From: Hamiltosporidium tvaerminnensis
Taxonomy: Eukaryota > Microsporidia > Dubosqiidae
DNA: 64,000 nucleotides
Direction of reading: 5' to 3'
Assembly: GCA_022605425.2 (NCBI GenBank)
Contig: CM061256.1
Coordinates: 310,001 to 374,000, forward strand
Shown here: positions 24,901 through 33,653 of the stretch, piece by piece
Layout of the letters: each line of letters begins with the position of its first letter
How positions within the stretch are numbered: position 1 is the first letter of the stretch
Position numbers and translations under genes: made by a program
The notes under the pieces: model-generated
Seen by the model: the letters and a program-made list of their open reading frames with translations, nothing else
What the model was told of the DNA's origin: nothing
Database searches by the model: none

Positions 24901-25763
24901 AGGCTTCTCTTTACGTGTTGCCTCGTCATAGCATACCTGCGCAGCTTGCATGATATACGCGGCTTCCGTAATTGACTCAGGTACATGAGCTCCTGCATAT
25001 TCACCGACTACTCGATTTATGAGGTCCAGAACTTTACTATCAACCAATTCATTTGGATGTTTTCTAGTTTGGACCACCACTTTTCCAATTTCGTTCTCAG
25101 AGATTTCTTTAATTTTACTCAAGAATTTATCTCTCAGGTTTATGTACTCCGTGGTGTCGGTCAAGGTGCATGTATCAGCAGAACAAGTGGCGATTCTACG
25201 TCGCTCTCCATTCTCTTCTGATTTTACTTCCTTTCCCATCTCACTTTGTGCCAATTTTTTTAACACTTCGAGAGTTTCAGTGCAGCCGAATTTCTCATTA
25301 TAGTACCTGTGAAGCTCTGTCCAGCCATTTCTTGGCATTCTTTCAAACCTTGTCTGTACTGCAAAAAAAACAATTCGAGGCCATTCCTTCGGGTCGGCTG
25401 TTACGGAATCGAATATCGTCCGCAATGCCATTAGCCTGTTACCTTCCGGAATAGCTAGAGTACAGGGGCTTGTCATGTCGTACGATGGCTCGCACGCAGA
25501 GACTTCAACCGAAGAGGGAACTGGTGCATTAGGCGAAGTTAAGGTGTCAAGCCCACTATTTTGCATTTTACTGCATGTTTGGCTTGGTGGTGGAGGTGTT
25601 ATTGTTGTGTAGGAGGAGGAAGGTAGGGGAATCGCCTGTGGGTTTAGCTTACATTTTTGTATCTCACTATCACTCTTTTTCACCTCATCAGCGTCGTTTG
25701 CAGCCTTTATTTTGGTATTATTCGATATTTCGCTGCTAACATTTTTCTTTCTACCCATTTAAT
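21954..25763 (-). mobile_element. Full-length non-LTR retrotransposon (R2/R4-Dong type)
   Basis: A 3810-bp element on the minus strand with one complete ORF (22117-25758), only 5 bases before its start codon and a 163-base 3' UTR ending TTTTATTAAATAAAA. It is bounded by a perfect 14-bp duplication, CTTAGTTGAAGGAT, at 21940-21953 and 25764-25777. A perfect duplication, an intact reading frame and a truncated relative at 11606-11668 point to recent activity of this family. Confidence 0.95.
22117..25758 (-). CDS. LINE ORF: reverse transcriptase with restriction-like endonuclease
   Basis: A 1213-residue protein. Central reverse transcriptase: a GIDG block near 455-458, YRPITCMSN (511-519), motif A WIDVKKAYDSID (578-589, catalytic D580), motif B RGILQGDSLSP (635-645), motif C as IIDD (682-685, a variant of YxDD), and YKYLGI (739-744). 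C-terminal part: a CCHC zinc knuckle (C976, C979, H988, C993), then a restriction-like PD-(D/E)xK endonuclease with RPD at 1060-1062, E1077, and K1093/K1096 in EKLRKYD. RT followed by CCHC and a downstream restriction-like nuclease is the order of R2/R4/Dong-type elements; there is no apurinic-type nuclease. The N-terminal 110 residues are Ser/Pro/Thr-rich with no clear zinc finger. The start is the first ATG after an in-frame TAA. Many short frames on the other strand are shadows. Confidence 0.96.
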   Translation of the reverse strand: MGRKKNVSSEISNNTKIKAANDADEVKKSDSEIQKCKLNPQAIPLPSSSYTTITPPPPSQTCSKMQNSGLDTLTSPNAPVPSSVEVSACEPSYDMTSPCTLAIPEGNRLMALRTIFDSVTADPKEWPRIVFFAVQTRFERMPRNGWTELHRYYNEKFGCTETLEVLKKLAQSEMGKEVKSEENGERRRIATCSADTCTLTDTTEYINLRDKFLSKIKEISENEIGKVVVQTRKHPNELVDSKVLDLINRVVGEYAGAHVPESITEAAYIMQAAQVCYDEATRKEKPRSAWKENIESKISKLVLSKDLLEKARKQEKLSTSETKSLKKIMREFNLNLSSVTDLSEALVKKNESLNVYEKKITMHESRKQFRKENRMFELFRGRFYRGLSERVESEHVVSRDEIVSFWSTMWNKNDDTVTYDDYLIPFVSDNHPTTFPSLDELLNIINWLPNWKAAGIDGIYNFFIKKLTTLHKYIYDIVKVICLEGTPQADWFYCGLTYLIPKGIPRRGSDYRPITCMSNLYKLTTKCVTKVVQLEVERRGLLAENQLGAVRGVQGAKEQALLNIALNKEYGNNLKATWIDVKKAYDSIDHAYLTQCIENLNLPDWILKFIKVIISKWKIDISVGPEKIMSKKIDRGILQGDSLSPLLFVLCMDPLSRKLNEKYTKVTVQTDAESHSTNHLLIIDDLKLLAKDSSTLSAMTGEAKEFLEVIGLEINKEKSATNDTCCEDTATLLEGVSVYKYLGIIEDSREIPTRSSFEEVQSKLISRVERLCHTRLNAKNLFSAINQHAISLINYHIGVLRLEPADFSKLDDAVRAVLVKNKIHLRPGCKERLYLPRTELGRGLHSVELRSEHMLLQLLDCLEKSKEISTRRAAILKVENNNKTHLALIKGFLKVKYRLVEEVTKKSLEEAQLAKLYNEIEKRKLHSKLYNARKNELVSVSDSSRWLKRGNIRPRNEAVFCYIQDRNVFWGADGVCQHCGKSGKTVDHLATRCEKMLGHDYTRRHNEVVRCLHLLLLNRYKFKSSKRIRSHSVQEILDNEYAEIRVDTRINTDVKIRNNRPDIFILDKKKNKITLIEVGITSQDSLQIVETEKLRKYDLLANELGLIYKFSVEIIPYVMTWDGIVTQYYKTYVKRLEIPMNVEAYIQSIVLKKTVETISFDRRRGLESGLNAEESWERASMGVIMRSEMHEEPIPPLKEAKTEEDGAKNFKPK

Positions 25764-26043
25764 CTTAGTTGAAGGATATATAAGATATATTAGAATTTCT
25801 TTAAGTCATATAGATTAGAATTCTCTTATTACATAGAAGATTATTAAAGTCTAATTTCTAGAAATGTTAAGACATCAATGATAAATCTTAATCTTTTTAA
25901 AAATGCAAGAGAATTTGCTCTAAAATGCAATTGGACTGGTAATATTGTATAAAATCATAAATCAGAGAAATTAAACTAAATCTTTAGACCTATAATCAAA
26001 AAACAAAAAATATGTAAATATTTTCTCTAATTTTTTATATTCA

Positions 26044-26705
26044 TAAATTCACACTTTTCAAAAATCTAGATGTGTCATTTAGTTTTATAAAATTACAGCA
26101 GTCCTAGGATTAAATGCTAACTGATCTTTCACCCAAGTTGTATTTGTACTGTTCTCCCGTGCTACATACATCCCAAAGTTTCTCATCTACAAGGTGTGTG
26201 GAACCTATTTAAGGCACGAAAGTTCCCCGGTGTTCTATTGTCTGTTGAATAGTGTGTTATCACATGTAGAATTCCGTCTTGCTATTTCCTTAAGTTCAGG
26301 AGCATTTCAATTTCCTCTACGCTTTATGGGTCGAATAAGAATCAGGTCACTATATATTTTCAGCGGCTAGTTGATATTTCGGACTTTTTAAGTGGATTTT
26401 TTCTGTGTCCTCAAACGCCAAGTCTTCGAATACTAGTAAACTAGAATAGTATCTTACTGTTTTAAATTAAAATTACTTCGTATTTCAATCCTGGTTTGTA
26501 TTTAGTTACATAAAAAACTACAAATTAAGTTTTCAGAACGTGTTTCATTATTTTCTATGTATTAGTTTTCCTATCCAAGCTATCATCGAAGAACCTAAGA
26601 CATTGTGTGATTTATCTCACTTAAAATTCAAAAAAAAGTATTTTCTAACCAATTTTACACACTCATTACCAAACACTTGCGTTACATTGCTAACATTTTC
26701 TCTTT
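26044..26705 (-). mobile_element. SINE-like repeat, copy F (old, diverged)
   Basis: Inverted relative to the plus strand and heavily diverged. Landmarks still readable are AGCAGTCCTAGGATTAAA, CTACAAGGTGTGTGGAACC, TCCTCTACGCTTTATGGGT, CGCCAAGTCTTCGAA, TACATAAAAAACTACAAAT and TTTTACACACTCATTACCAA. Its limits are approximate. It sits between the LINE and the trehalose phosphorylase gene. Confidence 0.62.
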
Positions 26706-26903
26706 CATCGAAAGTATATTCAATTAATAAATCATTTTAGAAATAGAAGAGACATTTTGTGTTTCTTAACTATAAAATATTCAAGTTTTAAACGTTAACC
26801 TTATTCCTTTAACAATCAAAAACGTATTTGATACTTCTTCCTTCATCTTGAAATATAATTGTTTCATAAATAAATTTAAATATAGAAAAGATCGTTAACA
26901 TAT

Positions 26904-29141
26904 ATGACATCTTCAAAGAGTTGTGGATTTGTTGGTATATCTTTAGAAATCGATACACGTGCTAATTTAATCAATATAGGATTATCAATAAACGATGGTT
27001 TTTTTAATATTGATAGTGAAAAGATACAATATGAAATAGTTAAAGATATTGGTATTGAATATGTTTGCATTGAAGATAATTTTGATTTTGTAAAAAAAAC
27101 TTGTGTTCATAATATAGGATGTTATAGTATAAAAACGAATGGGCATGTTAAGATATATCGAGATATATTGTGTAGACATGAGTGGGAAAAAATAAATTTA
27201 GATGATTTATTCGATAAACGAATATATTATGAGTTTATGAGATATAAAAATGTGTATTTTGATACCTGTTATTTTACTTGTGATTTCGAAAATTATCTAT
27301 GTATGAGTTGTAATAGAAAAATAATAATTAAAAAAGATACAAATTTAGAAGAAGAAATTGAAAAATTTAAAATTACAGACAAATACTTCATATATAATTA
27401 TGATCTGTTGATTGATACATTCCTTCAAATATTTAAACGATTGTTTAAATGGCTGAGAGAATATGATGAAAAAAACAATATGAAAATAGTAGCAATAGGA
27501 TTGTCAAAGGATTTAAAGTATTATGAAAAATTGTGCAATGAAATTACAAGAATAATGTGGGGGTGTTTTGATGCATTTCCTTGCTTCTATTCTACAGAGT
27601 TAGATTCAAATGTTGAAGAAATAGCAGATTTTTTGGCACGGCAATCTACTAGATTAATAGGAATCAATAATCTTTTGAGATTGGAAATCGGAATGAGAAA
27701 TGTTGTAGAGGTTGATTCGAACATTATTTCAATTTGTAATTTAACTGATTATGAATATAGTTTAGTGCCGATATTTGCAGATGTAATAGAGTTGATACAG
27801 AAAAAAAGCGAAATTTTTAATTTTAAGAAAATCTGCTTTATTTCTTCTACGCCACGGGGTGGTGGTGTTGCTCTGATGAGAAATGCGCATATTCGGTTTT
27901 ATAGATTACTAGGTCTAGATGTATCTTGGTACGTTACTATACCCGCACCTTCAGTATTTAAAATTACGAAACAAAAGTTTCATAATGTTTTACAATGCGT
28001 TGCACCAGAAGATGAATATTTAACAGAAGAAGATAAAATTTTATATGAAAACTGGGTTAAACTAAACGCAGAGAGATTCTGGACAGATAGTGTTTTTAAG
28101 GAAACTGATATTATCGTATTGGATGATCATCAAACATGTGGATTTGTAAAATATATCAAAGAAGTAAATAAAAAAGCAAAAATAATTTATAGATCCCACA
28201 TCCAAATCAGAGGTGAAGAGATAAAAAATAAAAAAAATTTAGAAAATACATGGAATTTCATAAGCAATAATCTTAAAGAAGTAGATTATTTCATTTCGCA
28301 TCCTATTGAATCTTTTGTTCCACACGATATACCAATTCAAAAACTAATTTATCATCCCCCCTCAACAGATCAATTAGACGGTCTTAATAAATTTATTTCT
28401 ACAGATATCTGTCAATATTACCAGAATTTATTTAATATAGCCTGTTGTGAAAGCAATCAACCTACAATGGATTTCAATTTGCCTTATATAGTGCAAATAG
28501 CTAGATTTGACCCTTCAAAAGGAATCATAGACGTTATTGAGGCATATGTCATATATTGTAAGAAATATGCCAATAAAGATAAATCAAATATCCCCAGACT
28601 AATTCTATGCGGCCATGGAAGTGTAGATGACCCCGAAGCAAATACTGTATACAACAACACACTAACATATATCAAAGATAAAATCGATAAAGACATTTCA
28701 TCTACAATAATATGCGTAAAAATACCACCTTCAGATCAAATTTTAAATGTCATTCTTCGTAAAGCTAAAATAGCGCTCCAACTAAGTCATAGCGAAGGTT
28801 TCGAAATAAAAGTGACCGAAGCTTTACTAAAAGGCGTACCAGTAATTGTCTATAATACCGGTGGATTACCTTTACAAGTATCTCACAATGTAAATGGATT
28901 TATTGTTGAGAAAGGCAATATTCAACAAGTAGCTGAGCATATTAATTTTCTTATTAATAATACTGAATTTACTTTAAACATTTGTAAAAATACATACCGT
29001 ATTATTAATTTTACTACACCATTCCAAATACTAGCATGGTTGAATATTTTTGAAATGGTGCTTAATAATGAAAAAGGCAATGGAAGAAGTATCTTTAAAG
29101 AAATATATGAAAAATATATTTTACCAAAAACTGATTATTAA
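26904..29141 (+). CDS. Trehalose phosphorylase (retaining, GT4-type)
   Basis: A 745-residue protein colinear with the fungal retaining alpha,alpha-trehalose phosphorylase family (about 730 residues; Neurospora CCG-9 group). The reaction is reversible: trehalose plus phosphate gives glucose and glucose 1-phosphate. The N-terminal about 300 residues are the diverged accessory part. The GT-B fold starts with the glycine-rich signature SSTPRGGGVALMRNAHIRF (314-332), followed by the LDDHQTCG loop (406-413). The C-terminal domain has ARFDPSKG (533-540, conserved Arg and Lys), LCGHGS (568-573) and the E-x7-E motif EGFEIKVTE (631-639). No signal peptide, so cytosolic. An ordinary trehalose synthase or other GT4 transferase is the alternative, but the SSTPRGGG block argues for the phosphorylase. 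No CCC signal is seen before the ATG. Confidence 0.92.
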   Translation: MTSSKSCGFVGISLEIDTRANLINIGLSINDGFFNIDSEKIQYEIVKDIGIEYVCIEDNFDFVKKTCVHNIGCYSIKTNGHVKIYRDILCRHEWEKINLDDLFDKRIYYEFMRYKNVYFDTCYFTCDFENYLCMSCNRKIIIKKDTNLEEEIEKFKITDKYFIYNYDLLIDTFLQIFKRLFKWLREYDEKNNMKIVAIGLSKDLKYYEKLCNEITRIMWGCFDAFPCFYSTELDSNVEEIADFLARQSTRLIGINNLLRLEIGMRNVVEVDSNIISICNLTDYEYSLVPIFADVIELIQKKSEIFNFKKICFISSTPRGGGVALMRNAHIRFYRLLGLDVSWYVTIPAPSVFKITKQKFHNVLQCVAPEDEYLTEEDKILYENWVKLNAERFWTDSVFKETDIIVLDDHQTCGFVKYIKEVNKKAKIIYRSHIQIRGEEIKNKKNLENTWNFISNNLKEVDYFISHPIESFVPHDIPIQKLIYHPPSTDQLDGLNKFISTDICQYYQNLFNIACCESNQPTMDFNLPYIVQIARFDPSKGIIDVIEAYVIYCKKYANKDKSNIPRLILCGHGSVDDPEANTVYNNTLTYIKDKIDKDISSTIICVKIPPSDQILNVILRKAKIALQLSHSEGFEIKVTEALLKGVPVIVYNTGGLPLQVSHNVNGFIVEKGNIQQVAEHINFLINNTEFTLNICKNTYRIINFTTPFQILAWLNIFEMVLNNEKGNGRSIFKEIYEKYILPKTDY

Positions 29142-29580
29142 TAGTAATTGATAATTATGAAGAGAGATATTACAATAAGAGTATATAAGTTAGAAATTTA
29201 AATGTAATAGAACAAATTAAAATAGAAATATGAATAAAAAGTAACTTAAAATCATAAGAATTCTAAATGTAAATGGTAAGAATATAGAGATATATGTCCA
29301 AATAAATTAATATATATACAAACAAAATATGCTGTATATTTAAGCCATATTGCCTAAATTAAAATATTTTTATTGAAATATAACATATATATGCATTAAT
29401 AATTCGTTATTTTATCGTTTTTATTAACGTAAATCTATTAATTATCTAATGACTATAATACATCATATTTTAAGTATTATATCCAATAGAAACTTAAATA
29501 TAAGATATTTGAACAAGTTTATTTCTCCTACAAACATTTTTACCCAAACAAATATATTTAGTATTAAATATTATTATTAT
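29142..29580. other. AT-rich intergenic DNA, no gene seen
   Basis: Downstream flank of the trehalose phosphorylase gene; nothing recognisable. Confidence 0.5.
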
Positions 29581-29645
29581 CCTTGGTACTACAGTCCTGC
29601 ACAAAGTCGTGGCCGCACTCGGTAATACCACTCACCGGTCTTTGT
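29581..29645. other. Isolated GC-rich, self-complementary patch
   Basis: About 60 bp of mixed-composition sequence in an otherwise AT-rich gap. It holds complementary hexamers (ACAAAG near 29610 and CTTTGT near 29641) and GTGG/CCAC inside them. The segment CTCGGTAATACCACTC resembles the universally conserved 530-loop region of small-subunit rRNA (CGCGGTAATACCAGCTC-like) over about ten exact bases. It could be an rRNA relic, a small structured RNA or chance; no full RNA gene can be drawn. Confidence 0.3.
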
Positions 29646-30030
29646 ATTATATATAAGAAATATTATTTTAATTTATCAAATATAATTTTATAAAAAATAA
29701 TTTAAATGAAAAGAGAAGAAACAAAAATACCATAAAGTATAAAATAGAATTTTACAACACAAATATGAGCTTTTTAAGAGTTTATAATACATATTAAACC
29801 CCATGAGATATAAATTTGTCGTAATCTTACGTTTAATCTTTATTAAAAAATGATATTTAGGAATATAAAAATCAATTTACCTTAAATTAACCATCAAGTA
29901 ATTGAAATATCTTTAAAAAAATAAAATTATATAAAATAAATGCGATAAACAACCTCTTATCTAACCCGTATTTATAAGACATTTTACACTTGTTATTACA
30001 CTTTTATTTTACTAATTCTATACTATAAAA

Positions 30031-30410
30031 TAACACCCTCTTATTCGACTAGTGTTTAATAAGATATTTAACACCTTTTATTACACCTTTTATTCATAAT
30101 ACGAACTAACACTCTCTTATTCGATTAGTGTTTAAAAAAATATTTAACACCTTTTATACCACACCTTATACATAATACAAACTAACACCCTCTTATTCGA
30201 CTAGTGTTTAATAAGATATTTAACACCTTTTATACCACACCTTATACATAATACGAACTAACACCCTCTTATTCGACTAGTGTTTAATAAGATATTTAAC
30301 ACCTTTTATTACACCTTTTATTCATAATACGAACTAACACTCTCTTATTCGATTAGTGTTTAATAAGATATTTAACACATATAATACACCTATATTATAC
30401 TATAAGCTAA
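30031..30410. repeat. Five-copy 76-bp repeat upstream of the GVN-repeat gene
   Basis: Units start at 30031, 30107, 30183, 30259 and 30335, each opening TAACACCCTCTTATTCGACT (or one-base variants) and containing ATATTTAACACC. The C-rich strand is on plus, opposite to the polarity inside the downstream gene. Confidence 0.92.
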
Positions 30411-30461
30411 CACCTTTTATTTCTCTCCTTCTATTTGTCTTTAAAAAACACCAATCCTCAT

Positions 30462-30465
30462 CCCC
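30462..30465 (+). promoter_or_regulatory. CCC-type start signal of the GVN-repeat gene
   Basis: CCCC lies 3 bases before the ATG at 30469 (CATCCCCTTTATG), matching the microsporidian CCC-like start signal. It helps set this start for a low-complexity gene. Confidence 0.5.
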
Positions 30466-30468
30466 TTT

Positions 30469-31956
30469 ATGTTATACAAAAAAGAAGACATCCTTAACAA
30501 CGGAAAATTAGATAATTTACCAAATTATAAGATATTTACACTTAAAGCACCTTCAACACCTTTTACTTCTTATCTTAACAATGTTCTTAACAATAAAAGT
30601 GATATTCTTACTAAAGAAATGGAAATAAATGAAAAAGAGATAAAGGGTGGTAATGATAATAGTAGATTAAAGGGTGTTAATGATAAAGAGTATTGTAATA
30701 TGGAGATAAAGGGTGTTAATGATACTAGTAGATTAAAGGGTGTTAATGATAAAGAGTATTGTAATATGGAGATAAAGGGTGTTAATGATAATAGTATATT
30801 AAAGGGTGTTAATGATAACGATAATACTATTATAGATATAAAGGGTGTTAATAATGAACCTAAAGAGAATAACACTAACTGTGATATTAACAACAATACA
30901 GATGTGTTAATACCAAGTAGTTATTATAAGGATGGGTTAATTATTTGTAGTGAAGAAAGTATTATTAAAGAAAGGGGTGTTAAACGAGGTAGAAGGTGTA
31001 ATAAAATAAAGGGTGTTAAGAAGATAGCTTTTAGTAAAGAGGGTGTTAATGAGATAGGTATTAATAAAGGGGGTGTTAATAATACTACTAGTAATAATAA
31101 TAATAAAGAGGGTGTTAATGAGATAGGTATTGATAAAGGGGGTGTTAATAACATAGATATTATAAGAGAAGAGGGTGTTAATAATACCAGTAGTGATAAA
31201 GGGGGTGTTAATAACATAGATATTAATAATAAAGAGGGTGTTAATAACCTAGATACTAAAAAATGTAAAGAGGGTGTTAATAACATAGATACTAAAAAAT
31301 GTAAAGAGGGTGTTAATAACATAGATATTATAACAGAAGAATACCTTAATCACCCTATAAATACTAAAGAAATAATAACTTGTAGTAAAGAAAGTATTAT
31401 AAAGAGTAGTAAGACAGTAGAAAGTGTTGTTAATGAGAAGAAAGAAGTTATAAGTAGTTTTATTAGAAGAAGAAAGAAAATAAAGGTTAAAGAAATAAAT
31501 ACAAATGTAATAGATATAGGGGGTGTAGAGGATATAAAGGGTGTTAATGACAGCACTAGTAATGTAAAGGGTGTTAGTACTACTATGACTAGTACTTATA
31601 AGGGTGTTACTACTATGACTAGTAATATAAAGACCTTAGAGGGTGTTAATGACAGTAATAGTATTATAAAGGGTGTTAGTACTATGACTAGTAATATAAA
31701 GACCTTAGAGGGTGTTAACAACAGTACCAGTAATATAAAGACCTTAGAGGGTGTTAATAACACCAATAGTACTTATAAGGGTGTTACTACCTTAAAATCC
31801 AATATAAAAACCTTAGAGGGTGTTAATAGAGTAAGAAGTTATAAAAGAAGAAGAAAGAGTGTTATGGTTCCTAAGAATTATAAAGTGTTAGATAAGAAGA
31901 TCAATGAAAGAAGAATAACAAGTAATGGAAGAATAGTTAAACCTAAAGAATATTAA
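30469..31956 (+). CDS. GVN-repeat low-complexity protein
   Basis: A 495-residue protein of unknown function. The first 45 residues (MLYKKEDILNNGKLDNLPNY...) and the last 40 (basic, ...GRIVKPKEY) are non-repetitive. Most of the middle is built from units with the core (K/E)GVN, encoded by AAGGGTGTTAAT, such as LKGVNDKEYCNMEIKGVND and KEGVNNIDTKKC. Islands of basic non-repeat sequence (GRRCNKIKGVKKIAF, SFIRRRKKIKVKEI) are retained between arrays. The C-terminal GRxxKPxxY with preceding Arg/Lys recalls short basic motifs of chromatin proteins, including the CENP-C type, but the tryptophan is missing and the match is weak. The frame is real: about 1.5 kb stays open, and a start signal and unique ends are present. 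A likely history is a shorter conserved protein inflated by the same minisatellite that fills its flanks. Confidence 0.78.
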   Translation: MLYKKEDILNNGKLDNLPNYKIFTLKAPSTPFTSYLNNVLNNKSDILTKEMEINEKEIKGGNDNSRLKGVNDKEYCNMEIKGVNDTSRLKGVNDKEYCNMEIKGVNDNSILKGVNDNDNTIIDIKGVNNEPKENNTNCDINNNTDVLIPSSYYKDGLIICSEESIIKERGVKRGRRCNKIKGVKKIAFSKEGVNEIGINKGGVNNTTSNNNNKEGVNEIGIDKGGVNNIDIIREEGVNNTSSDKGGVNNIDINNKEGVNNLDTKKCKEGVNNIDTKKCKEGVNNIDIITEEYLNHPINTKEIITCSKESIIKSSKTVESVVNEKKEVISSFIRRRKKIKVKEINTNVIDIGGVEDIKGVNDSTSNVKGVSTTMTSTYKGVTTMTSNIKTLEGVNDSNSIIKGVSTMTSNIKTLEGVNNSTSNIKTLEGVNNTNSTYKGVTTLKSNIKTLEGVNRVRSYKRRRKSVMVPKNYKVLDKKINERRITSNGRIVKPKEY

Positions 31957-32028
31957 AAGGTTATAGATCAAGATTTAATAGAGAATATAAGGATTGTAAT
32001 AAATTATCTTAATACAATATATTTAAAG

Positions 32029-32982
32029 GGTCTTAACCAAGTAATTTATATTAAAAGGGTTTTAATCCCATGGTATATTTAAAGGGTCTTAACCAAGTAA
32101 TCTATATTAAAAGGTCTTAATCACATACATATAAATTAAAAGGTCTTAACCAAGTACTTTATATTAAAAGGTCTTAATCACATACCATATAAATTAAAAG
32201 GTCTTAATCACATACCATATAAATTAAAAGGTCTTAACCACATACATATAAATTAAAAGGTCTTAACCAAGTAATTTATATTAAAGGGTCTTAACCGAGT
32301 AATTTGTATTTAAAAGGGTCTTAACCAAGTAATTTATATTTAAAATGTATTGACTAGTCTTATACTAAAGGGTCTTACATAAATATCTGAAGGGTCTTAA
32401 CCAACTACTTATATTAAAAGGTCTTAACCAAGTAATTTATATTAAAAGGTCTTAATCACATAGATATAAATTAAAAGGTCTTAACCACATACATATAAAT
32501 TAAAAGGTCTTAACCAAGTAATTTATATTAAAAGGGTTTTAATCCCATGGTATATTTAAAGGGTCTTAACCAAGTAATCTATATTAAAAGGTCTTAATCA
32601 CATACATATAAATTAAAAGGTCTTAACCAAGTACTTTATATTAAAAGGTCTTAATCACATACCATATAAATTAAAAGGTCTTAATCACATACCATATAAA
32701 TTAAAAGGTCTTAACCACATACATATAAATTAAAAGGTCTTAACCAAGTAATTTATATTAAAGGGTCTTAACCGAGTAATTTGTATTTAAAAGGGTCTTA
32801 ACCAAGTAATTTATATTTAAAATGTATTGACTAGTCTTATACTAAAGGGTCTTACATAAATATCTGAAGGGTCTTAACCAACTACTTATATTAAAAGGTC
32901 TTAACCAAGTAATTTATATTAAAAGGTCTTAATCACATAGATATAAATTAAAAGGTCTTAACCACATACATATAAATTAAAA
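32029..32982. repeat. 477-bp segment duplicated in tandem, apparently identical
   Basis: Copies 32029-32505 and 32506-32982 match throughout as far as can be read, including odd internal features (a GTATTGACTAGTC interruption and the TTTTAATCCCATGG block). Each is built from units of about 28 bp with the core AAAAGGTCTTAACCAAG. The partial array continues to about 33110. This is the 3' flank of the GVN-repeat gene, with the G-rich strand on plus. Confidence 0.92.
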
Positions 32983-33116
32983 GGTCTTAACCAAGTAATT
33001 TATATTAAAAGGGTCTTAACCAACTACTTTATATTAAAAGGTCTTAACCACATACATATAAATTAAAAGGTCTTAACCAAGTAATTTATATTAAAAGGTC
33101 TTAATCACTCATATCT

Positions 33117-33520
33117 TATCCACCTACCTTATAATTATATATTAACATACCAAACCTTTAATTACTACCCTTCCCTTTACCTTTTAATTACCAAATATCT
33201 TATAATTACTAAGTACCTTATAATTATATATTAACACTACTCATACCTTTAATTACTACCCATACCTCTATCACCCATACCTCTATCACCCATACCTCTA
33301 TCACCCATACCTTCATACCTCTATTACCCATACCTTCATACCACTATTACTAACACCTCTATTACTAATACACTATTACCCATACCACTATTACCCATAC
33401 CTCTATCACTCACTCATTCCCCAATCCAACCCATACCCATTCTCCAACCCATACCTTTACACTCCCTTATCCTATCACCTATTACCTCTCCCTCCTACCT
33501 TTTAATTACACGTACATCTC
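33117..33520. repeat. C-rich degenerate repeats upstream of the STE12-like gene
   Basis: Short direct repeats such as CACCCATACCTCTAT and TACCTTTTAATTAC on the plus strand. They are non-coding. Polarity is opposite to that of the preceding array, with the switch just after 33110. Confidence 0.85.
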
Positions 33521-33625
33521 CATGACATGTCTCACACATCGTATTCTGATTAGTGTGTTACACATACTGATAATTGATTGGTTTATTTGTTTGTTTATGT
33601 TTCACCTGATGTTTTACTTTTTTTC

Positions 33626-33633
33626 TATAAATA
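33626..33633 (+). promoter_or_regulatory. TATA box of the STE12-like gene
   Basis: TATAAATA 20 bases before the internal ATG at 33654. Its position supports 33654 over the upstream ATG at 33522, because microsporidian leaders are short. Confidence 0.5.
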
Positions 33634-33653
33634 CACATTTATTTGTTTTGTTT

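Noticed and set aside
29595-29645. tRNA, 5S rRNA, hammerhead or HDV-type ribozyme in the GC-rich patch
   Set aside because: No cloverleaf, no CTGANGA/GAAA core and no consistent nested pseudoknot could be drawn by hand.
30570-31322. Minus-strand frames with repeated LLTP/LSLTPF
   Set aside because: Antisense shadows of the GVN repeats in the 30469 gene.
30031-33110. CRISPR-like arrays
   Set aside because: Units are contiguous tandem repeats without unique spacers, in a eukaryotic context with no cas genes.
33522-33653. N-terminal extension of the STE12-like protein from the ATG at 33522
   Set aside because: 44 hydrophobic residues unlike the family, overlapping a TATAAATA box. The ATG at 33654 fits the family start and short-leader rule better.
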